A stretch of 64,000 nucleotides of DNA, taken from JAEUMD01 sp964559355. GTDB lineage: Bacteria; Pseudomonadota; Alphaproteobacteria; Rhizobiales; Hyphomicrobiaceae. Positions 18,444 to 25,551 of the stretch are shown here, one piece after another. The stretch is taken from positions 1 to 64,000 of the forward strand of contig CAZLHQ010000001.1 of the NCBI GenBank assembly GCA_964559355.1, given 5' to 3'. The notes beneath the pieces are model-generated. The model had not been told where the DNA came from and did not search any database. It worked only from the letters and a program-made list of their open reading frames with translations. Position numbers and translations under genes: made by a program. Numbering within the stretch: position 1 is the first letter of the stretch; each line of letters starts with the position of its first letter.

Positions 18444-19598
18444 ATGTCGGTCCTTGCTTTGGGTCATGACGCAAGCGATACGTCACCCGGTACCGATGCG
18501 TGGTCTGGCTGGCAGGTGGGCATTCAGGCAGGCGTCAGGCAGGGCGAGGGTTCAAACTTGCGTAAAGCGTTTCGCATCGGTGGCCAGCAGGTCGAGGCGG
18601 GAACCCGCAGGCTCATCGATCTTCCGGTGGCGCGGCTGTCGAATCACGCTCCTGTCAGCCTGCCGGTGCATGTGCTGCACGGGCCTCAACCAGGGCCGAC
18701 GCTGTTCCTTTCGGGCGCCATCCACGGCGACGAGCTCAATGGTGTCGAGATCATTCGCCGGATCTTGCGCACGCTCTCGCCGGCAAATATCTCCGGCACG
18801 CTGCTGTGTGTTCCCGTCGTCAACGCATTCGGGTTCATCGGCCGCTCGCGCTACCTGCCCGACCGCCGCGATCTCAATCGTTCGTTTCCTGGCTCTTCGG
18901 GCGGCTCGCTGGCGGCTCGATTAGCGCACCTGTTCGTCAACGAGGTCGTCAAGCGCTGCGAGATCGGCATCGACCTGCACACGGCCGCCGTGCATCGCAT
19001 CAACCTGCCGCAGATCCGCTGCAATCTGAAGAAACGGCCGCGCTGCCGCGAACTGGCGCGAGCGTTCGGGCCGCAGGTCATTCTCGACAGTCCCGAGCGT
19101 AGCGGTTCCTTGCGGCGGGCGGCGCGCGAGCACGATTGCGACGTGCTGGTTTACGAAGGCGGCCAGGGGTTGCGATTTGACGAATTTGCGATTGCCGCCG
19201 GTGTCGATGGCGTCGCGGGCGTAATGCTGAGCACCGGCATGCTGGAGTTGCCCGAGGGTGTGGCGGGCGCGTCGCGGCGAACGCCGGTCGAGCCGATCAT
19301 CGCCAATGCCTCACGGTGGGTGCGGGCTCCTGAAGGTGGCGTTTGGCGCACCTCGCGACGCATCGGCGATGCCGTTGCCGCCGGTGAAATCGTTGGGCAC
19401 GTTGCCAACCCGTTCGAGGATATCGACGTCGAGGTGCGCGCGTCGCATCGCGGCATCATTATCGGCGCAACCACGCTTCCCATCGTCAATATGGGTGACG
19501 CGCTGTTTCATCTCGCTTGGGCCGCAGAAATGAGTGACAAGACGGGGGTGCGCGAAACGGGTGCCGAGCCGCTGATGGACGAAGACGAGATCATCTAG
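18444..19598 (+). CDS. Succinylglutamate desuccinylase/aspartoacylase family protein
   Basis: 384 residues of the zinc-dependent M14-like AstE/AspA family, which cleaves N-acyl amino acids or related amides. The zinc motif is AIHGDELNG, the substrate motif is DLNRSFPGS, and the third zinc ligand is in GIDLHTAA. VYEGGQGLRFDE may hold the catalytic Glu. A C-terminal beta domain (PEGGVWRTSRRIGDAVAAGEI) is typical of the subfamily. It stands alone, so its substrate is open; several members of this clade act on small-molecule catabolites or compatible solutes. The ATG at 18444 has no obvious ribosome site. Confidence 0.85.
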   Translation: MSVLALGHDASDTSPGTDAWSGWQVGIQAGVRQGEGSNLRKAFRIGGQQVEAGTRRLIDLPVARLSNHAPVSLPVHVLHGPQPGPTLFLSGAIHGDELNGVEIIRRILRTLSPANISGTLLCVPVVNAFGFIGRSRYLPDRRDLNRSFPGSSGGSLAARLAHLFVNEVVKRCEIGIDLHTAAVHRINLPQIRCNLKKRPRCRELARAFGPQVILDSPERSGSLRRAAREHDCDVLVYEGGQGLRFDEFAIAAGVDGVAGVMLSTGMLELPEGVAGASRRTPVEPIIANASRWVRAPEGGVWRTSRRIGDAVAAGEIVGHVANPFEDIDVEVRASHRGIIIGATTLPIVNMGDALFHLAWAAEMSDKTGVRETGAEPLMDEDEII

Positions 19599-19681
19599 AC
19601 GGCGCAGACGAGGGGCGCACACGGCCATCCGCACAGATCGGCATGCGATGCAGATCGCCTAGTCGGTTCGTTCATCACTGC

Positions 19682-19813
19682 TCAGCGCTTGCTTGGCAGC
19701 TTGCGCATCATGAAGACGAGCAGACCCAAGGTCACAACCAGAACCGCGACGAAGCCGCCCAGTGCGATCAAAGCCAAAGGATCAGTGTTAACGATGAGAC
19801 TCTTCAGGTCCAT
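19682..19813 (-). CDS. Small single-pass membrane protein (43 residues)
   Basis: MDLKSLIVNTDPLALIALG..., then one strong hydrophobic helix (LALIALGGFVAVLVVTLGLLVFMM) and a basic end (RKLPSKR). The ATG at 19813 has GGAGG five bases upstream on the minus strand, which decides the start against longer readings of the frame. The shape (short, one helix, positive C-terminus) is like accessory subunits of respiratory or transport complexes, but I recognise no family. It lies between the aspartoacylase-like gene and the ABC permease gene, 188 nt downstream of the latter. Confidence 0.65.
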   Translation of the reverse strand: MDLKSLIVNTDPLALIALGGFVAVLVVTLGLLVFMMRKLPSKR

Positions 19814-20001
19814 GTGATCCTCCATGAGGCGTGCATTAGGAGTCGATATTGAGATCCGCAGGCTGATTTGCCCAAGCAATCCCGGGCGGGTCAACAGCTT
19901 ATCCGCACGCCTCGTCAATCGACAGCGCTTCGACTTGATGAAAACATCGTGGTCCGTCACCACCCGCCGCGCCTTGCGGCATATCAAGACATCCGCTGAT
20001 A

Positions 20002-21759
20002 TCAGTCAGCCGATGTGCTGGCGTTTCGGCGTGTGCCGGCGCGGCCACCGGCAACAGCCCGGTGCAGTAGCAACACGGGTGCCAGGCCGGCAATGACGAT
20101 GGCCAGCGCGCCCAACGCGGCTTCCTCGAATTGTTCCAGGGCCGCGAATGAATAGACGTGTGTCGCCAGTGTTTCGAAGTTGAATGGCCGCAGCAGCAGG
20201 GTGGCCGGCAATTCCTTCATCGCATCGACAAAAACCAGCAGGCCGGCAGCGCCCAAAGAGGGAATGAGCAGCGGCAAATGCACGCGGCGAAGTGCCGAGA
20301 AGACCGTCTCGCCGAGCGCGCGGGCGGCGGCGTCGAGATTGGGCGATATGCGTTCTAGGCCGGCTTCGACCGAGCCGAGCGCCACGGCGAGGAAGCGCAC
20401 CGTATAGGCAAGCACCAGCGCCACCATCGTGCCGGAGATGAGCAGCCCTGTCGAAATGCCGAACGTGGCGCGCATCAGCGCGTCGACGGCATTATCGAAC
20501 AACGCGAAAGGAATGAGCAGGCCGAGAGCCAGCACGGTACCCGGCAATGCATAGCCGAGCCCCGCTGCGCGATTGGCGAACGTGGTGAAAATGTTGGGAT
20601 CGATGCGACGCGCGTAGGCAACGATCATCGCCAGCACGACGGCGACAGTAGCGCTGACCGAGGCGAGTATCAGACTGTTGATTGCCGCCGAGAAGAACCC
20701 GCCTTCTAGTCCGGCGCGGAAATATATGAGTGCATGGCGGAGCAGCTGCAGGAAGGGCAGCAGAAAGCCGATCACGAACGGCATGATGGCAAAAAAGCCC
20801 GCTGCATAGCCACGCCAGCCGTCGAGGTCCTGGAAAGGAATCGAGCGATAGCGGCCGGTGGTGTGATGCACCTTGGCGCCGCCGCGCGCCACGCGTTCGA
20901 TGGCGAACAGAACGACAATAAGCACCAGCATCACGGTTGCTAGCTGTGCCGCACCTCCAAGGTTCGACCGTTGCAGCCATGTTGCGTAGATGCTTTGCGA
21001 TAGCGTCTGCACGCCCAGATACTGGACCGCTCCCAAATCGTTGAGGCACTCCATCAATACCAGCGAGAGGCCCGCCGCGAGGGCCGGACGAGCCAGCGGC
21101 AAGGCCACCGCGCGCAGCGTGCCAAGCGGCGTGCGCCCCAGCGTGCGTGCGACCTCGAGCGCACATACCGATTGCTGCACGAAGCTCGCCCGTGCGGTTA
21201 GGTACACATATGGGTAGAGCACGGAGGCCATGACGAAGATGGCCCCGTGCAGCGAGCGGATTTCCGGAAACCAATAGTCGTGCGCGGTGTGCCAGCCGAA
21301 TATCGAGCGCAGTGTACTCTGCACGGGGCCGGAGAAGTCGAGCAGCTCGACATAGCAGTAGGCGACGATATAGGTCGGCATCGCCAGTGGGATGACGAGC
21401 AGACGGTCGGCCAGGGCGCGGCCGGGAAAGCGGTACATGGTGACGAGCCAAGCTGCCGCCGTTCCGGTAACGAGCGTCAGAATGCCAGTGCCCGCCATCA
21501 ACAGCAGTGTGTGCAGCAAAGAGACAGGCAGGACCGTGCGAAAAAGGTGCGGCCAGATGTTTTCCTGAGGTGAAACCGCAAGCCACAGCACGGTGACGAT
21601 AGGCAACGCCATCATCGCCAGAATGAGAGCGTCGGCTGCAAGCCATGCGATCGGGAGTGGCCGCTGCGCTAGCCAGTTGCGCAGCCGCTCCCGTGGACCG
21701 GCATTGTGATGCTGGCGCTCGTTTTGTGCAGGCTGTGCGGGTTGTGTCGGCACGCTCAA
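20002..21759 (-). CDS. Iron(III)-type ABC transporter permease, two fused halves
   Basis: 585 residues, about 12 membrane helices in two homologous BPD_transp_1 domains, as in the FbpB/SfuB/ThiP permeases for iron or thiamine. The EAA loops are visible in each half: LEVARTLGRTPLGTLRAVALPLARPA and DAAARALGETVFSALRRVHLPLLIPS. Other marks are YCYVELLDFSGP and the MKELPATLLLRP segment near the end, characteristic of iron permeases. No ATPase or binding protein is next to it, so it must work with subunits encoded elsewhere. The N- and C-terminal tails are hydrophilic. Confidence 0.88.
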   Translation of the reverse strand: MSVPTQPAQPAQNERQHHNAGPRERLRNWLAQRPLPIAWLAADALILAMMALPIVTVLWLAVSPQENIWPHLFRTVLPVSLLHTLLLMAGTGILTLVTGTAAAWLVTMYRFPGRALADRLLVIPLAMPTYIVAYCYVELLDFSGPVQSTLRSIFGWHTAHDYWFPEIRSLHGAIFVMASVLYPYVYLTARASFVQQSVCALEVARTLGRTPLGTLRAVALPLARPALAAGLSLVLMECLNDLGAVQYLGVQTLSQSIYATWLQRSNLGGAAQLATVMLVLIVVLFAIERVARGGAKVHHTTGRYRSIPFQDLDGWRGYAAGFFAIMPFVIGFLLPFLQLLRHALIYFRAGLEGGFFSAAINSLILASVSATVAVVLAMIVAYARRIDPNIFTTFANRAAGLGYALPGTVLALGLLIPFALFDNAVDALMRATFGISTGLLISGTMVALVLAYTVRFLAVALGSVEAGLERISPNLDAAARALGETVFSALRRVHLPLLIPSLGAAGLLVFVDAMKELPATLLLRPFNFETLATHVYSFAALEQFEEAALGALAIVIAGLAPVLLLHRAVAGGRAGTRRNASTSAD

Positions 21760-22169
21760 CTCAATGGTGGGTATGTCGCGAAAGTCGGCACGGTTTCAGC
21801 ATCTCTTTGGATGTGGCAAGCGGCAGCGTCCTCAGGTTTGCCATTGCGGCCCGGCAGTGGGCATTACCAATTCTATCAGCACGTTCCAGGTCCCGGTGGC
21901 AATGGCCAGCACCATGGCGGCGTTAAGCAGGTTCAGGTGCGTGGGGAACATGCCGAGAGGCTCCGTCGGTCATATCGTGTCGGACGCAGAGGACGTCATC
22001 TCATGAGGCATGGCAACGACCGGCTTCCCGAACCCTGCCTCCCAAGGCGAAGTCATCGCCAAGCACCCATACTCCAGGTCGAAGGTTAACAGCAAAAGAG
22101 CGTGCGCGGCGATCGGTCCCCCTGCCCCGCCGCTCTCGCGGCACGACCGGCAGCGCCCACTCCAGATAT
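21760..22169. other. Intergenic region, no gene found
   Basis: About 410 bases between two leftward genes. Open frames exist here but have no ribosome site, no recognisable domain and unlikely composition. No hairpin with a T-run is seen. It probably holds the permease promoter. Confidence 0.4.
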
Positions 22170-24065
22170 TCAGATGGGGATCTGCCGGCCGCCTGGGAAA
22201 GCGAGGGTGACGCGCGTGCCAACCCCCGGCTGGCTTTCGATCGACAACGTGGCGCCATTGACGGCGGCGAGCTTCATGGATAGCGGCAGGCCGATACCGT
22301 ATCCGCCCCCCGGCCGCTCCTGTCCCTCGCCGCCATTGGTGTCGGCCGCACCCGACGTGATGCGAGCGATCTCGTCGCTGGACATGCCGGGGCCAGTGTC
22401 CGCGATCGTGATGGTCAAAGGCCCGCCCGTTTCGATACGCGAGATAACGGCGACGTTGCTGCCTCGCGGGGCAAACTTCAAGGCGTTGGTGAGTGTGTTG
22501 ATCAAGATCTGGCGCAAGCTCGTCGCGTCCGCGACCACGCGCGGCAGCCGTGGCGCAAACTCTGTCTTGAGGCTGATGCCGGCCGTGGTCGCCATGATCT
22601 CCAGGCTGGAAACGACGGCGGATAGGATGGCGTTGACATCGAGGTCCGTGAAGGCCAGCTCCGGCGTCTTGGTGTCGCCGGAGACGCTTCGCCCCAGCAT
22701 GCGCTCGATCACCTGCAAGGCATGGTGCGCGCTGGCGTGGATGTCCCTGGCATAGCGCAGATAGCGGGCATCGCCGATTGCGCCGAAGCGTTCGTCCTTC
22801 ATGATTTCGGCGGCCGAAGCGATGGCGCTGATCGGTGTCTTCAACTCGTGGGCGAGGCGTCGCAGCAGGTTGCGTCGCTCCGTCGAAAGCGGCTTGTGGC
22901 GGTTGTCCTGGCTGGCAGTCGCGGTGTTGGCGTGCGGTGCGGCTGGCGGCAGTGAAGCAAGTGGCGATGCGGCGGAAACGGCCGACTTGCCAGCGGTGTG
23001 CTTACCCGCTTCGCGTTGCCGATGCTGGACGGCTGTAGAAGCGGGCGCAGCAGGTTGGGTCGCATCTGACTTGCGCGGAATGGTTGGTGCGCCAGTGCGC
23101 GCTGCCGCTGCTTGTACGGCCGGTTCTGCATGTGGCGCACCCGTGGCGGTCCTTTGCTCCCCATGCGTTTTGCGCGCAGAGGGCGGTGCAGGCTGCAACG
23201 GCTGTTCTGCGCCCGGTTCCAAAGACGATGCGTGCGAGGAAGCGGGTTTGGGCGAAGCCGCTGTGTGAGTCTCGCGCGGTAGGGCGGTCGGTTCGGCGGG
23301 CTCTCTGTTGGCCGACGGTTGAGACATAGCTTTTCGGCCAGCCAGGATCTGACGCGCGATCGCCTTCAATGTTTCATCATCGCTGCGCGGCGCGGGTGGC
23401 GGCGGCGGCGTGAGCGGCGGGGCGGAGACAGCAGGGGGCATCGATGTCGCGGCGGCGACGGTCCGTGCAGTATTGCGCTCGGCGGGCGCTCGCGGTTGCG
23501 GCGTGCTTTGCGGTTCGGTGGGGTGTTCGGGGCGCCGATCCCATGACACGGACTTCGCGGTTCCCGCGAGTGGCGGTTGGTTCGGTGGTGATGCCGCAGG
23601 CGGCGGCGCATCTATGGCAGCGTTATCGTGATACGGGGCCGGCTGTGTGCTGGCGGGTGAGACCGGCACCTCCGCATGCGTCTCGGCGGCCGGTTCGACG
23701 GCGATCAGGGCAAGCCGTCGTGGCCCTGCCTCTCCCGAAAGGCGAACCCGGCACGTCAGCCGAGCCACGCCGTCGGGCGTCCAGAACACCAGAGTCATCG
23801 TCTTTCCAGCTTCGCCCGGCGATCCGCGCATGGCGGCGCGGCGCAAATCCATGATCGCCGGCATGGCGCTATCGAGCGGGATCGCACCGTCGAACTCGGT
23901 TTCAAATCCGAGCGCCTTCGCACCATGGGAGTTGGTTGCCATGAGCATGGCGTCGTGAGGCGTGATTACGAATGCGGCCCAGGTGGCGCGCGCCAGCCAG
24001 GCGAGGATGTCCTCGCCAAGGCCGTCCGCTCCACCTGAAGGCTGCATGCGCTGTTCTTTCGTCAA
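22170..24065 (-). CDS. Sensor histidine kinase, PdhS/PleC-like
   Basis: About 631 residues, cytoplasmic (no membrane helix). A PAS-like N-terminal part (residues 20-120, with FVITPHDAMLMATNSHGAKALGF) is followed by about 250 residues of Pro/Ala-rich linker. The HisKA domain has its phospho-acceptor in RRLAHELKTPISAI (His near residue 406). The HATPase domain shows NTLTNALKFAP, ITIADTGPGMS and GGGYGIGLPLS. The kinase core resembles the PleC/DivJ/PdhS group that controls cell-cycle signalling through DivK. No response regulator is adjacent. The TTG at 24065 has GAGG eight bases upstream; the ATG at 24047 is an alternative. Confidence 0.87.
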   Translation of the reverse strand: MTKEQRMQPSGGADGLGEDILAWLARATWAAFVITPHDAMLMATNSHGAKALGFETEFDGAIPLDSAMPAIMDLRRAAMRGSPGEAGKTMTLVFWTPDGVARLTCRVRLSGEAGPRRLALIAVEPAAETHAEVPVSPASTQPAPYHDNAAIDAPPPAASPPNQPPLAGTAKSVSWDRRPEHPTEPQSTPQPRAPAERNTARTVAAATSMPPAVSAPPLTPPPPPAPRSDDETLKAIARQILAGRKAMSQPSANREPAEPTALPRETHTAASPKPASSHASSLEPGAEQPLQPAPPSARKTHGEQRTATGAPHAEPAVQAAAARTGAPTIPRKSDATQPAAPASTAVQHRQREAGKHTAGKSAVSAASPLASLPPAAPHANTATASQDNRHKPLSTERRNLLRRLAHELKTPISAIASAAEIMKDERFGAIGDARYLRYARDIHASAHHALQVIERMLGRSVSGDTKTPELAFTDLDVNAILSAVVSSLEIMATTAGISLKTEFAPRLPRVVADATSLRQILINTLTNALKFAPRGSNVAVISRIETGGPLTITIADTGPGMSSDEIARITSGAADTNGGEGQERPGGGYGIGLPLSMKLAAVNGATLSIESQPGVGTRVTLAFPGGRQIPI

Positions 24066-24300
24066 TCGGAAACCTCGTTCTTACAGAACGTGTTAGTCCG
24101 GGCGGCTCGGCGCGTCCATGAGCATTTCATGCGTCGCTTGATCCGCTGATTTCAGTGACTTACTGCCGGCGGCACCTGCCACTGGCCTCCTGTTGCGGAT
24201 ACACTGTGCCAGTTTTCGCGCCGTCAGTCGCCGCGCCCGGCCGTTTGGCCAGCTGCGGCGCATGAGCGGCAATGCGGCGGTGTGCGAGGGGGGAGAAATC

Positions 24301-24696
24301 ATGTCGCGCAATGAGGAAGACCTCGCGATACCTGACGATGTGCGGGTCTTGGCTGAGGATAACGTGGCGCAGGCCCGCTCGGCCTATCGCCAGTTCGCTG
24401 AGGTGTCGCAACTGGCGCACGACATTGCCGCGCGGTCGTGTGGCGAACTCGCGGCCAGCGCCGTTGAGATCCAGGCGCACGCTCTCTTGCTGGCGGATGC
24501 GAACATCAAGTCGGGCTTTGAGGCTGCGGCGCGACTGGCGAGCGCGCGGGATTTGAGTGATCTACTATCGATTCACTCGGACTATTTGGCGCAACAATTG
24601 GCTCAGGCCGATCGGCAAACCCGCGAGTTGGGGCAAATGGTGGCCGACGCCCTGGATCGATCGGGAGCGGCAAAATCAGGGCCGGCAAAGCCGTAG
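24301..24696 (+). CDS. Phasin-family protein
   Basis: 131 residues, largely helical, with the phasin pattern of small, Ala- and Gln-rich amphipathic helices (DNVAQARSAYRQFAEVSQLAHDIAARS and FEAAARLASARDLSDLLSIHSDYLAQQL). Phasins coat polyhydroxyalkanoate granules. The ATG at 24301 is chosen for the GGGGGAGAAATC ribosome site directly upstream. It is divergent from the kinase gene; no PHA synthase is nearby, so PHA binding rests on family resemblance alone. Confidence 0.75.
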   Translation: MSRNEEDLAIPDDVRVLAEDNVAQARSAYRQFAEVSQLAHDIAARSCGELAASAVEIQAHALLLADANIKSGFEAAARLASARDLSDLLSIHSDYLAQQLAQADRQTRELGQMVADALDRSGAAKSGPAKP

Positions 24697-24971
24697 CGGC
24701 ACGTGAGCCGACGTTTTTGCCGCGTGCGTGCCTGCGCTGACGCGAGCAACCGACAGCGGGTCAACTGGTTGTGCGATCGATTGAAACGGGCCGCCATTGT
24801 ATTTCCACGTTGCCGGGCTTGGCGGCACGCTTCAGCACCGCTATTTTTACTTGACGGAAGCTGGCCCTTCCGGCTTTACACACGGTCTCGCTGCAGGCGT
24901 CAGCCGCCCCGGCGAAGCGTGGCTTGTCCCGCGGTTTGCCAAATCGGCGCTGAGCCGCATTGGCTCATTGT

Positions 24972-25048
24972 GCCGCCTTAGCTCAGATGGTTAGAGCGCT
25001 AGATTGTGGATCTAGAGGTCTCCCGTTCGATCCGGGAAGGCGGTACCA
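24972..25048 (+). tRNA. tRNA-His (anticodon GTG)
   Basis: A 77-nt cloverleaf with CCA encoded at 25046-25048. The acceptor stem gccgcct pairs with aggcggt (first pair G-U), the anticodon stem is ctaga/tctag, and the anticodon GTG is at 25006-25008 in loop ttgtgga. The T arm is tcccg-ttcgatc-cggga. The discriminator is A73 rather than the usual C73, and the base before G1 is T, so no encoded G-1 is possible. This is the known odd tRNA-His of a clade of alphaproteobacteria. Confidence 0.96.
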
Positions 25049-25551
25049 CTCAAGAGCCCCGAATTGTGCGGGTGCATCTTCTTGCATGCGTGCCCCCATT
25101 GCACCTTGTTCCCATCATGCCGACGCATTTGAGCGCCGAGCGCGACGACGACGGCGTTCAGTGAGCTGGCGTGCGTGGTTAACGATGCTGGCAAAAGCCG
25201 GTAGTGCGGGCACGTCCCCGCCGATAAGTTTGGCGCGGAGCATGTGTGGCAGCAGCGTTGGACCGATGCCGTGACAAGCAAATGGAGCGCGGTGGTAACG
25301 TTGTTACATTTTGGACGCATTGGCTTGTTAAGGAACAACGATCAGTTGGCGTGGCGGCGCTGACCGGTTAATCTACCTATGGTTTTGGGGGACGATCCCT
25401 CACTGGTGCGCGAGCGCCAAATTGCTTGAAAATTGTCGGGTGGAGTGCCGACATCGCGGTTGTTTCTGATTGCGAAGTCCGCAATCAGAGATGGCGCGCG
25501 TGGAGTCTGTTGGCGTTCTGTTCGTTATTTTTGGGTTGTGAGTTTCGTTCC
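25049..25551. other. Intergenic region upstream of the srf-like operon
   Basis: About 500 bases with no gene I can support. The open frame does extend upstream of 25552, but those residues do not look like a leader and the ATG at 25552 gives the better N-terminus. The region is slightly AT-richer than its surroundings towards 25520. It contains a perfect inverted repeat at 25465-25489 and probably the operon promoter. Confidence 0.5.
25465..25489. promoter_or_regulatory. Perfect 10-bp inverted repeat upstream of srfB-like gene
   Basis: tctgattgcg (25465-25474), a five-base spacer, then cgcaatcaga (25480-25489). It is 62 bases before the proposed start codon and has no T-run after it, so it is an operator or a 5'-leader hairpin rather than a terminator. 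Confidence 0.5.

Noticed and set aside
24797..24994. A 65-codon frame running into tRNA-His
   Set aside because: It overlaps the tRNA gene and has no ribosome site or domain.
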